DNA of 64,000 nucleotides, taken from NCBI GenBank assembly GCA_963922205.1, contig CAWUHX010000041.1:868001-932000 (forward strand), written 5' to 3'. Under the pieces are notes generated by a model. The model saw nothing but the letters and a program-made list of their open reading frames with translations, had not been told where the DNA came from and made no database searches. Source of the stretch: Romanomermis culicivorax. Lineage: Eukaryota; Nematoda; Enoplea; Mermithida; Mermithidae. A program made the position numbers and the translations under genes. Within the stretch, counting starts at the first letter, position 1, and every line of letters begins with the position of its first letter. This document shows positions 47,201-57,700 of this stretch, piece by piece.

Positions 47201-50200
47201 CCTCATTTGCGATTTGCCTCACGATTTAGCCCAGCATTTGCCCCTCGATTCATCTCGCCATTTAGAGCAGCAATGACCCATTGTTTAGCCCAAAAATTGC
47301 CCCATTACCGCATGGCAGAAAATGGGGCAGCTAGCCCAGCAAAAATGTGTTCACATGCTGGATTGAAGTGTTTTCACAGTGTCGGCAGAATGCACATGGT
47401 GCGAACAGTGTTTGTGTGATGAGTGGCATGAGCTCATGGTAATGGGATACCAACTTTTCCGTTTAAGAAGCATTTTTTCTCGTGGAATACATTGCCCAAC
47501 TTGTGAATACTTTGAAAAATGAACATTCATTGGCTGCAAAGCATTTCTATGTTGAGGCAACCTGTTCCCGCTACTCGGGGCTTCAGTAAAAGCTAGACTC
47601 AGTCCGGGACTCGAACCCAGGACCTTGCGGCTACCGTCTGAACGCTCTAACCAACTGAGCCAACCGAGCAGCTTGAAAGGTGCTCTCTTTTTGGAACAAT
47701 CCGTAGTTGAGGTGGCTGCTGTGGCCACTCTCAACATCTATAGTGAGATATCGATAATTATCCTGGTCTCTACTATATAATTTTTAGATATGCGAAATCG
47801 AAGTCAATAATCAAGGGTCCAATAGTAAACGATTGCAGCTTAGAGACTGTTGGGTGTATTGTGTGACAATAAAACAGGAATATACAGCAGATTAATTTGG
47901 TGATGGTTGGAACTCAAACAATGTAACTTCTTTGGTTACAAAGTTTGAACAGGTTCACTTGCATTGCCAAATTTAATGCATTATTTCAGTTGGTATGATG
48001 TGCTAGTTGATTTGAGACCATATCAATCATTTCACGAAGATACTTTTTCCAAATTCATATCGTAATTTGAACTCAATATTGTCGTACCTTTGGAACAGAT
48101 TTTTTCTATTTCTAATCAAAGGTCTCTCAACTTGATCTTCTCTCCAATTTTCATCCACCACCACGTTTATAAGATCTACTAGTAAATCCATTGTTTTATT
48201 CTTGAAACAATATCCTCTTTGTATTTTAGTCCCCACCACGCAGGACTATTTCGTGGGCTAAACTTTTACCGAAAAATGCCACAATTTAGCCTAGCCCACC
48301 TTTCGCCATACGATGGCGGGCTATCCTCTGTTTAGCCTGCCATTTAACCCCGGTTTGTCCCGCATTTTGGCTTCAGATTTAGCCTGCCATTTAATTCCAA
48401 TTTTGCCTCGCATTTTGGCCCGCAGTTTTATATTGACTATAGCCCATCATTTGGTCCGAGATTTACAAGATTTAAAACATATTTTCCTCCAAGTTTAGCC
48501 CGCCAAATAGCCCGCGATTTTCTTCACACTTTCACCCACGATTTGCCCTTAGCCCACCATTCGTCATTCGGCCCTAAAGAGCGCATGAGCAGTAGAAAAA
48601 AACTGATCTAGGGCAACGATTTCACCCCTATTCAGCGAAACACACAATAGCGAAACTCAAAATAGCGAGACTTAATACAGCAAGTCTCAAAACAATAAAG
48701 TCTCAATAAAACGATTCTCAAAACAGCGAAGTCTCAATACAGGGATCCTCAAAACAGCGGAGTCTCAATACAACGATTCTCAAAACAGCGTAGTCTCAGA
48801 ACAGATTCTCAAAAAATTTATCTTTAGAAAGGAAAAATGGAGATTGGTTGGGGTAGACGTTTCGACGCATAGCCTATTTGGTCCTCCATTTCCATCTGGT
48901 GGATGCCGGTTCTCACACATTTTGGCACCAATCGCCAGATTTCTGACATTATGGCTCTATAGCATGTGTTTTCATGACAATACAGCTTTTTATTCTGGTT
49001 TGTTCATTATCATAGGTGACGCGATAGCGTCAACCTATAATATCCTTGGCCTCCAAATTTCATGCCCCCCCCCTCCCCTAGAGCCAAAACGGTTAGAGCT
49101 AGAACCTTCGTGTCTTTTTCATAATTTCGAGCATAGGGGCAAACTGCGGGGTGCCTTTTGTCATTTCGCCTCTATCTGCAAGTAGTGCTCGGTGGGGCCC
49201 CAAAAACATACAAAAAAGAACTTTTTTAGGTCCCCCAGTTCCACCAGGCCCAGCAATGGGTGTGCCATATCCAACCTCCATACTTAGGCCTAAGCATCTT
49301 GGGGGTGCAATCTCAAATGCGATTTTGATTTTTTTAATATGTGGCCTCCATTCAATTATATGGTTGTCCAAAGTCCCGAGAACCGATAAATTTGACATGC
49401 ACCATTGGTGCCCGAATTTTTTGCAGTTTCAATTGAACCAGTAGCGTTATTGGGATTTTTTGGTTTGAGAGTTTTCGATCGAAGCGAGTTCAATGGACGC
49501 GGTCACTTTACACAAAAAACATCATCATTGATGTGAATGAGGTCACTCCTGAGAATTTTGTAAAACAGGGGTTTTCGAAAAAAGAGAATTAGATGGACGC
49601 AGTCACTTTACACGAAAAATTATTCCGGGTGCAAACAAGCATATTTTCGTAATAATTTTGTGAAAGGGGTTTTCGACCACGGGAACTTAATGAATGCGAT
49701 TACTTTACACAAAAAATTATTCCGGGTGTAACCAAGCGTACTTCTGCGGCTTTTTGGTGGAAGGGGTCTTCGACCGAAGCGAATTCAATGGATGCGGTCA
49801 CTTTACACAAAAAAATCATCATTAATGTAAATGAAGGTACTCCCATGACTTTTTGGAGGAAGGGGTAATTGACCATTGGGAATTCCATGGACGCCGTCAT
49901 TATACACGAAAAATTATCTTGGAAGCGTATTTTCGTCATAATTTCTGCCAACGAGTTTTGGGCCACGGGGAATTCAATGAATGTGCTCACTTGACACAAA
50001 AAAATATCCCGTGTGTAAACAAGCGTATTTTCGTGATTTTTTGTGGAAGGTGTTTTCGACCACGGGGAATTTAATGAATGCGATCACTTTACACACAAAA
50101 TTAATTTGAGTGTGTACCAATGTATTTCTGCGATTTTTGGAGGAAGAGGTTTCTGACCATGGGGAATTCAATGGACACAGTCACTTCACACGAAAAATAT

Positions 50201-52576
50201 TTCTGTGTGTAAACCGAGGTATTTCTACGGTTTTTGGGGTTGGAGGGATCTTGATCATGGGAAATTCAATGGAAACGGTCACTTTACACTATGTCTACAA
50301 CGTGTTTTAAGTTCTATGTATATTACACATCTTTTACTTTTACCGGAAGTGAGAATTCGTAGCTTTAAGATAGTTTTTTCATTGTTTCTTTGATGTGAAG
50401 ATGACCAAATTTAAAACTTCAATGTGCTTCTACGAAGGTTTTCATGCGTGGCTGAGGCCCACTAAAAAGAGGTGGACTAGTTTATTAGAAAATGTCCCGA
50501 TGGGGCAGAAAAAAAATATATACTTGCTTGGATCATTGCCAAGCTAGAAAAAGAAGTGGAAAAGATTTTTGAGAACTTGGGTTAAAGTTGGAAAAAAATT
50601 CATTTTCGTTATATTGGATTTTCATTCTTTTTCAAAAGAAATTTTCCATGTCTGTGAAAAAATATATTCTGCAGCTGAGTGCATCAGCACACTTTCCAAC
50701 CAAACATGTGCATCTCCGAAATTTCGAGGTGGGTACAGGAGTGGACTTTGGCTCTTGGCGTTTTTAAGGCAAAAAATTCAAAAAAGTTGACCAAAAATTT
50801 TTTTCCATAAATTTTCCAGTTCCAAAACCCTTGGGGTAGTTTGTACCGCCCATGCCCTCCTTCACACATGTGTGCTTCTTACTGCGTTGAGCCTTTTTTC
50901 TAAATTTAGTGTCAATAAAACAGGAATCAACTCTGGGAAAGTAACACATGAAATCCCACTCAGTTTTTTTAGAAAAGGCTATAGCACAAAGTTTTCTTAG
51001 AACTAAATCGATTGTGCAAGATATGCTTAATTCACTCATTTTATATAACATATCATATAGAATTCACTTTGTAAGTAACCAAGGCTCAGTTGCACTAAAG
51101 GGGTATAAGCTCGAGCTCAAGATTTTCTCGAGCAAAAAGGCGACTCAGTTTGATCTCAAGTTCGGCATAATTTGAATGTCATCAGGACTGTAACGAGCTC
51201 AATGTCCAGATTATAACTATAGTATGCCTCCCTCACCATTTTTCAACCAGTGTGAGAGGTAGAAATTTTGAATCGGTCGGGAGTTAGAATGCTATTGGTT
51301 TACCATTTATTTACATTTGATGTCATGTGCATATAATTTCCATATAGAAAAATTTTACTATAGTTGATTCTAGGGGAAGGAAAAAATGCATGATGCTGCA
51401 GAATATACTTTTTCACAGACATGGAAAATTTCTTTTGAAAAAGAATGAAAATCCAATGGAACGAAAGTGAATTTTTTCCAACTTTAACCCAAGTTCTTAA
51501 AAATCTTTTCCACTTCTTTTTCCAGCTTGGCAACTATCAAAGTAAGTATATTCTTTTTTCTGCCCCATCGGGGCATTTTCTAATAAACTAGATAACGCAT
51601 CTGCATGCATGTTTTTTGTTCGTTTTTCCTTTATTAACTTATTCCGTTTTATATTCTTATTTTGAGCCACTTTTTGTTCTTTGCCCCTCTGAGTCTGATA
51701 AACTTCCATTTAGAGAGCTCTATTATGTAAGATTTTGATGACGGTACTAATTGGTTCACCTCTCTATTTGGAAGCACTGCATAAAAAATAGACTATAGAT
51801 GACCAAATTCAACTAAAAATAGACTATCTCAACTTGCAAAACGATTTTAATATACCGGATTTGCTTATTTATTATAAAAATGTTATGTGCGTTTACCCCA
51901 ATGCATAGAACTTTTTACTATTCGCTGTATATTCGCTCTTTTGAGAATCGCTGCACTGAGATTCCGCTGTATTAAGGATCGCTGTTTTGAGACTTCGCTG
52001 TTTTGAGAATCGCTGTCTTGAGTCTCGCTATTTTGAGTTTCGCTGTTGTGTGTTTCGCTGTACTGGGGACACGCCGGTATGAACCGCGTGTATGGTGTAA
52101 AGAGCTAAGTGTAAAGTGAAAGCTGTACATGCCGTAATTAGCATAGTCCATGGACGAACTTTCGACGATGGGGATGGAGATGGGCGCTGGGTACTTATGC
52201 ACTTTATGACCTATCGAATTTTTCCTGTTTTTTTGCGCATAGGTTGTATGGTTTACACACACTAGGTTAGGCGTACGGCGCCGTACGGCGAAGTATAGTT
52301 GGCCCTTAATACGTTAAAAACCTTAGAAAATATTCAGTGGTCGCTAAAAAGAATAAGTGCCGACCTCTCTGCCCAACCATTATAGTAACAACGGTAGACT
52401 TGCAGAACAACAAAAAACAGAAAATATTCTCCAGAAGACAAATTCAAAAAACCAAGTAACAAAAAAATACTAAACCTTATTTTAATCCTCGTTTCCAACA
52501 ACGTTGAGCCATCGCTCGCTCCGAGGAGGATCAATAACACGACAGCGACTATCATTCCAGCAAGGAATGGTTGCAT
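41244..52576 (-). CDS. Type I membrane protein: vWA-like domain, TSP1 repeat, membrane span, Pro/Tyr-rich tail
   Basis: Five exons: 52576-52476, 46480-46050, 45026-44588, 43424-43108, 41920-41244; phases agree, 654 residues. Residues 1-25 are a signal peptide (MQPFLAGMIVAVVLLILLGA). About 35-260 look like a divergent von Willebrand A fold: hydrophobic strands (FIASETSFIND, KIVILFVQ, VAVQVYVVAV) alternate with helices, but the MIDAS position reads ASETS rather than DxSxS, so metal binding is doubtful. A cysteine-rich stretch (HCACTRSREC) and a TSP1 repeat (WGPWSVC, RSRRNLTSGG) follow. Then come a threonine-rich stalk (ITITTTTEW), the span ILIVAATAVCIISFACCIVA, and a 170-residue tail rich in P, S, Q and Y ending NIGAYIMY. 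The adhesion or guidance receptor role is inference. TSP1 and membrane span are firm; vWA is my reading. Intron 1 holds 6 kb of repeats. Confidence 0.75.
42008..42290. mobile_element. TATAGTCTG-family fragments in the intron of the vWA-TSP1 gene
   Basis: One end (TATAGTCTGTTTTTCATAAA) starts at 42008. A second, oppositely placed end lies near 42205 and a third (TATAGTCCGTTTTCCTCTTG) at 42246. They look like two overlapping or nested short copies. Internal ACTATCGTCGAAAACG matches other copies. Confidence 0.5.
42737..42992. mobile_element. TATAGTCTG-family short MITE
   Basis: The right end is AAGAAAAACAGACTATAG. The inner blocks CACAAATCAGTACTATCGTC and ATAGAGCTCTTACAG are the reverse of those at 14573-14825. 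It lies in intron 4 of the vWA-TSP1 gene. Confidence 0.7.
43640..43890. repeat. Repeat R3 copy with AATCTGCTG tandem tail
   Basis: TTTGGAATCAAATATTCTATG and ATGACGACTTTCTC match the 55625-55875 copy. It ends in repeated AATCTGCTGGGG-like units (43805-43872) that also occur at 13875-13925. Non-coding, in intron 3 of the vWA-TSP1 gene. Confidence 0.6.
47165..47345 (+). repeat. Degenerate tandem repeat of ATTTAGCCC/ATTTGCCC units
   Basis: About eleven units of GATTTAGCCC-like sequence. A second array of the same type lies at 48240-48570 in the same orientation. In between are a tRNA-like segment and a Harbinger transposase fragment. The equal orientation argues against a simple foldback pair. 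Confidence 0.55.
47596..47669 (-). repeat. tRNA-derived sequence (SINE head or tRNA pseudogene)
   Basis: On the minus strand the 74 bases fold partly as a tRNA. The acceptor stem GCTCGGT pairs with ACTGAGT (two wobbles), the D-arm is GCTC..GAGC with GTTGGTTA loop (A box), and the T-arm CTGGG-TTCGAGT-CCCGG contains a good B box. The anticodon arm does not pair (TTCAG against CCGCA) and lacks the conserved U33, so it is unlikely to be a working tRNA. The sequence continues leftward with no tRNA trailer, as in a SINE body. Confidence 0.7.
48027..48239 (-). pseudogene. PIF/Harbinger transposase N-terminal fragment
   Basis: A minus-strand frame contains LIRNRKNLFQRYDNIEFKLR then YEFGKSIF and stops. 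The RxR..RYD..EF..RY.FSK layout is typical just upstream of the DDE nuclease domain of Harbinger (HARBI1-like) transposases. Only about 50 informative residues remain and no DDE domain follows. It could once have served the Harbinger-like MITEs in this window, but that link is inference. Confidence 0.5.
48240..48570 (+). repeat. Degenerate tandem repeat of TTTAGCCTGCCATTT units
   Basis: Units of TTTAGCCTGCCATTT and CCCGCATTTTGGC run in series. It is related to the array at 47165-47345. Confidence 0.55.
49035..49460 (+). repeat. Dispersed repeat R2, copy 2
   Basis: Parallel to 490-960, with the same order of blocks (AGAGCCAAAACG, GCTCGGTGGGGCCCCAAAAA, CCTAAGCATCTTGGGG). It leads directly into the minisatellite, as copy 1 does. 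Confidence 0.75.
49465..50295 (+). repeat. Minisatellite, about ten units of roughly 80-90 bases
   Basis: Each unit contains a variant of TTCGACCACGGGGAATTCAA, then TGGACGCGGTCACTTTACAC and AAAAAATTATTCCGGGTGTA. Unit length varies. Only about two units are present in the R2 copy at 980-1110, so the array expanded or contracted after the copies separated. Confidence 0.75.
50463..51595. repeat. Long inverted repeat, about 230-bp arms
   Basis: 50463-50690 and 51365-51595 are reverse complements at high similarity. Blocks include AAGTGGAAAAGATTTTT, ACTTGGGTTAAAGTTGG and TTTTCCATGTCTGTGAAAAA. The loop is about 680 bases. Transcribed, it would make a strong hairpin. It sits within the 48625-52069 element. 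Confidence 0.8.
52262..52312. repeat. Solo Harbinger-like end
   Basis: GGCGTACGGCGCCGTACGGC followed by GAAGTATAGTTGGCCCTTAA resembles one terminus of the palindromic MITEs. It has no partner end nearby. Confidence 0.4.
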
Positions 52577-53278
52577 GGTTTTGGAGAAGATGGAGCCAAG
52601 GTTGTTCCGTCTCGAAAAATTCTACCTCCGTGAGCTGAGAACAGCCCAGTCGTTCAGAAGTATTTAGCTGTAAAGTTACTTTAAACGATTTAAACAAAAA
52701 GAGGTTTCCCCCTTTAGTGTTGTTTTTTTAATTGTTTGTATAATCGAGCTGGAAACGAAGTACTATTTGACATTTTTACAACTTCCTGCTACGTTTTAGT
52801 CATATTGGACTAGAAATTTGTGAGCATACCCATGCAACATTAATCATACATGTTCACGAGTGGCAAGGAGTTTTGACGCTATAGGGAGTATTGACATACG
52901 ATTTTTACGTTCGTCAGGTCAGTAAGTTATCAATTTTTTGACAAAATATGGAATAATAATAAACTAATTGATCAAAAACCGTACAAACATACTACACGAT
53001 GATATCAGAGTTATATCCCTTTTCTTCGAAATTTCAGTAGAATTCTTTTACATGTTCAAAAATTTTTGTGAAAATGTTTTACATACGGTACAACGCCCAT
53101 GGATCGTTGATCCGCGTTTAGACTGCTATGCATGTAAGCATGCAATTTTTATCGAAATAAATGGAACACCATTCACTTCCAAGAACTGTCGTCCGATTGA
53201 CCAACGTATTTCCGGTGTAACTGGACAAGAAAGAGTCGCCATTTCCGGTGTAACTGGACAAGAAAGAGTCGCCATTGC

Positions 53279-53836
53279 TATAGTCTGTTTTTTTCAAATG
53301 CTTGTAACGTAAAAGTGCTGAAAGTAAGTACGCATGCAGAATTTCGTGTCAAGACGATATCGTTGTTGACTGTATGTTAGGAGTCGATCAACCGGCGGCT
53401 GGAAACTATGACTAAACTCTCAACTCAACTCGATAACTCTTAAAAATACCTTCCGTCCGATGCGAGAAATGTTCAAAAAAAATCTGGCACGGCAAAAAAA
53501 ATATTCGCTGCTCTGCGCAGAAAAAGCTAAGCAAATGACCAGCACTGTGGCGCGATGCGCCAGATTTTGAGATTTCAACTTTCCAAAAGCACACCAATCG
53601 TATCACGATCTTGATTCCCGAATTTTTTTCATTAAACGAGAATCATGTGCGAAATTTTTTTCTGATTTCCAACTTTTTTCTGAACAAATAGCCTTCAATT
53701 CCGTCAATAACTTCAATTATCGCGTTTTTTATTGTAATACAGTATAGTGTGCGCACGCGCGGTAATTGAACAGGCAATGCATACTTCATTTCATCATTTT
53801 TTCGGTTACAACCATTTGAAAAAAAACGGACTTTAG
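53279..53836. mobile_element. TATAGTCTG-family long element, copy 2
   Basis: Reverse-orientation partner of 38736-39284. Begins TATAGTCTGTTTTTTTCAAA and ends AAAAAAAACGGACTTTAG. GTGTGCGCACGCGCGGTAAT and GCGCGATGCGCC correspond to the other copy. The copies differ at many positions, so both are old. Confidence 0.8.
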
Positions 53837-53881
53837 TATCAAGGTACAGGATCGTCTTTCTATTATTTTCCAACAGCCTTA

Positions 53882-54140
53882 AGGCCCTGTCATACTTCGC
53901 CGCGCGGCACCGCGCGGCGCCGGTTGTCCTATTCATACTAACAGGCGGCGCCGCTTTTTTACTTTTGGATTTTGCTCTTCTCAAAAAATGTGTATTGGTT
54001 CAGTTGAAACCTGATGGGGCGCCGAGCGGCGCCGCAAAAATTACAAAAACCTATTCATACTTCAAAGGCGGTACCGCGCGGCGCCGCTTTTTAATATGAA
54101 TGGAACAACCGGCGCCGCGCGGTGAAGTATGACAGGGCCT
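53882..54140. mobile_element. Harbinger-like GC-rich palindromic MITE, copy 2
   Basis: Begins AGGCCCTGTCATACTTCGCC and ends GGTGAAGTATGACAGGGCCT, with TTA on both sides (53879-53881, 54141-54143). 259 bases. The shared interior with 22931-23124 includes AAAATGTGTATTGGTT in reverse orientation. It lies between the two minus-strand genes. Confidence 0.8.
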
Positions 54141-54747
54141 TTAGGTTGTCCGGTATCTTGTTGGAGTTGACGACGGATTTTTCTTTAAAAATTTAGATTA
54201 GGAATTTACTCAAAATGTTTTGGATTTATCATTTCCCGGCTACGAGGTTGAATTTTCTTTAATTCCTGTCGAATGGTAGAAAACTGGCTATCAAAAGAAG
54301 CATACGAATGGATACGCATGCATATGTGTTGGTCCAGTGTCCGATACTAATCCTAATAAACATCTCTCGGTACCAATGCACTTTATGGCTCATCGAATTT
54401 TTCTTAATTTTATTCCACACGATTAGGCCCATGGCTGAGCCGGAGCCTAAGCCCAGTGTGTGTGTAAACCATATAACCTATGTGTAGAAATAACTTGGAA
54501 AAAATTTGACGGGCCATCAAAAGGTGCCATCACCCCTGCTAGACTCTCGGAAGATCCATCTAATGCGAATAAGTACTATCTTCAAAATCGTTTGTACGAA
54601 GCTTTTACTCTTTCTCGCATAAAAAAATTACTAACGGTTGGTTGAGTAAGCTGACAAAATTATAAGCTCTATAGGATATGGGGTTCAACAGAAAATTAAA
54701 AAAATACGAAATAGACTTTCCGTTTTCAAATTTTTGAAACATAATTT

Positions 54748-54753
54748 TTTATT
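54748..54753 (-). terminator. Polyadenylation signal of the Ig-like membrane protein gene
   Basis: AATAAA on the minus strand, about 20 bases beyond the TAA at 54775-54773. Confidence 0.5.
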
Positions 54754-54772
54754 CCGGACAAAAATTCGATAT

Positions 54773-57700
54773 TTATGTAATTAATACTACATTTGGCGTG
54801 AGACTTGTATATTCGAATTTAGCGTTTACTTTTCTTCTTGTTTTTAATCTCCTTAACGCCAGACAAAATCGAAGCCCTGAAAATAATACTTTTTTGCATG
54901 AAATCAGATGGGATCAACTTCGTAAAAGATTGCTTTCTCTCTCAAGCAGTGTACTGTAATCGATTCGAAATCTTTCAAATTTCAAGGAAATTTGTATCCC
55001 GAATTTAATTTTTTTACTTTTTGTGTTTATCATCTATCAGATTTTGTTGGTGTGAAATATTTTTCCTTTCTGCAAATAAAATAATCAAGAAAACGATGTT
55101 CCAGAAAATCTGAAGTATTCGGTGTGGTCAACAAAAAGGCCAAAAGTCACAAAGACCTCTTCTTACCCTCGATCAAACGTTCCAATATCTGTATCTGCTG
55201 TTGTGGATTTTCTGGATTTCGAACCGAACAGTTTATCTGAAAGTACAGACATTATCTGTAAAAAGACCGGAATGAGTTGTATACTATTTTTATCGTTTTT
55301 TTTCAAATTCCTACTGGATGCCGAAGCTATCCAACTATGCTGTGGGTTTTGGTGCTAGGAAATGATTGTCAAAAAATTGTGCGTGAATTTTCTGCCAATG
55401 TTACCCTGTGTCAATCCAATAGTTTTTGAGGTCAGTGTCATGGTATTACACGAGTAACATGTAATATCATGACTTGTGAATGATGCAAATGTAAACATGA
55501 AACTTGACTCATCTGAAACCAATTTATTTTAAATGAGCTTCGGAATGCAATAGAATGCAACTAATTCAATAGACAAGTGATGACCATGCATCGCAAACCT
55601 ACATTATTTTCAAGTTATAATTCTAATTGCCAAACATGCACAGCATAGAAATTCTGCTGGGACTAGATCTGTTTCTTTTTTCATAATGGAAAGGTCTTCT
55701 AATATCCAAGCAGCATATTTTTCAATCTATATCAGTCAAATATGTTAAACTATTCGCTTGGTCAGCATTTTATGAAGTTTTATGTTACTCCTTTGGAATC
55801 AAGTATGCTCTGTTTACAAAAGTCGTTAAACTACAGCATTATTTTCATTCATGACGACTTTTTCATCTCTAGTGCTTGTTCATGTATGCTGACAGCTACA
55901 GTCAATCTGATAAAAGAAGGTGGCCATTACGAGGTTCATTTGGAAATAAGACTATAGAAATTGCATTTTCTAGGATCATCGACGGCTGCAACCAGGAAAT
56001 TTTCTTCGTACCAAAGTTATGCCACACTAGACTTTCCTGATCATTAAAATACACAAAGGATTTCTTTTTTCCCCGCTGAATACATTATGTCTATTAATTG
56101 GCGAGCAACAAATGGAATTTACTGTATTGAGCCTGAAGTGTCTCTCCTTTCTTCATACTTTGAAAAGACCGAGAAAGCCCGAAAAATTTTGATGTGCAAG
56201 GTATAATTTTTAATTATGTTCGTCGTGATTATTGTATCAAATAAATTTTGTTTCTTCATCGACACCTAATTTTTTTAGTGTACCTGAAGAAAACCAAGAG
56301 ATTTTCGATTTTTCAATTTGTTTTAAACTTTTTAAGGTGCTTTTTAGTAAGTACACACATACAAAATTTTAAAATCGGACCTTCGGGTCGGACTTCAGGC
56401 ATTATTTTTTTAATCGGGTCGGACCTCAAATTTAAAGCCCGATTTCAGACCGGGCCGAGTTCGGGCTTCTAAAAAAAATTTTCGGGCCGGGCCGGAAGTT
56501 CAAGGCCCGATTCAGGCCCTACTCTGGATCATGGAGAAAAAACTTAATGATTAGAGAGCCTTCAATAATTTTGAACAAAAGTTTGGCTGCGACCTCGCTG
56601 CATCGATCATCTCAATATGAAAGGAGTAGCAGAAGCTCTTACTGGTTGAGTAATCTCAATTTTTGGCTAGCTGCCCAATTTTTGACTTTTGGCCACCCGT
56701 TTTCAGCTCGAAATTGATACAATTTTTGCTGTTTTGCCAGGATTTATGAAAAAATAGTGGATTTTTAGCCGATTTTTTTGGTCTTCTGGCCGGATGACGG
56801 CACTCCCTGGCTGGTTGAAAATACCCTGTACTTGTAAAGTACTCAAACTTACCGAAAACGTGGGTTTTCGTGGCTAAAAGAAAGCACACGCCTGCTAAAG
56901 CACCGCAAAAAATTATGGCGCCAAGTGCCAAAGCCAAATGCAATGCGAAGTCTAGAAAAACTAGTTTCTCCATCAGTAGTTGATCGGAGAAATAATTAAA
57001 AATTTACCACTACGTTTCAAATCTGCCGATTCGAGTTGAAAATGATGCACTGAACAAGTGAATGGTTTTACAGGAAAGATGCAAGAAGTAAAAATAACAA
57101 TAAACCTACATTGCTCCAAAATTTGTTTGCTGAGACCTGAAAAAGTTATTGTGATGTGATCAAGTTACCAATTGATTGGTTACCTACATTTGTATTGAAC
57201 TTTGAACGGTGCGCTGACCAATTCGACCAACGGGGCACCGTATTTCATATTGAACTGTAAAGGGTAAATGAGCGGCAGACGTACGTGACACTTGTATATA
57301 CCCGGTCCTCTGTACAAATGGAGATCATCGCCGGCGAGATGACTGCCATCCTGAAAATAGTAGTGCACCTTACCATTCCCGTGATAGACCACATCCGTCC
57401 AAATAATGTCAAACCAAACACTCCTCCTTGGTGAATCTTTACATTAGAAATTTGCATAACTTAATCAATCCTGATCCCAGCAATTGGAAACATTTACAGT
57501 GGCAATACGTATATCGATAGACTTTTACAAAAACTACAGTAAAGTTCATGTGGGAAAAAGACCTTTATTCCTTAAAATTTGAATTTTCACGAATTTTGAA
57601 AGCTGCCGTTCTACATACGTTATTACCCGGCTTTTGATATAGATGAATTCTACCAGGCACTTTTTTCCATTTGACTGTCGGTATTAGCGAAGCCTCGATT

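Larger units (their letters stand above)
48625..52069. mobile_element. 3.4 kb foldback-like element, arms of CTCAAAACAGCGA units
   Basis: The left arm (48625-48818) holds ATTCTCAAAACAGCGAAGTC-type units. The right arm (51932-52069) is the inverse (GACTTCGCTGTTTTGAGAAT). The outer tips match well: CAGCGAAACACACAA(T/C)AGCG, then AAACTCAAAATAGCGAGACT. Inside lie a copy of repeat R2, an expanded minisatellite and a 230-bp inverted repeat. No transposase and no clear target duplication. It occupies intron 1 of the vWA-TSP1 gene. Confidence 0.75.

Noticed and set aside
47351-47737. Minus-strand frame with WLSWLERSDGSRKVLGSSPG
   Set aside because: This is the translation of a tRNA-like sequence, not a protein gene.
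47165-48570. Foldback pair made by the two TTTAGCCC arrays
   Set aside because: Both arrays run in the same orientation, so they are not inverted arms; a broken or nested arrangement is possible but unsupported.
54460-54645. Plus-strand frame with WKKFDGPSKGAITPARL
   Set aside because: Short, no family recognised, next to repeated sequence shared in part with 52190-52265.
55086-55358. Plus-strand frame with VWSTKRPKVTKTSSYPRSN that looks mildly coding
   Set aside because: No domain, no spliced partner, and it lies in an intron of the Ig-like gene on the other strand. It may be transposon debris but I cannot support a call.
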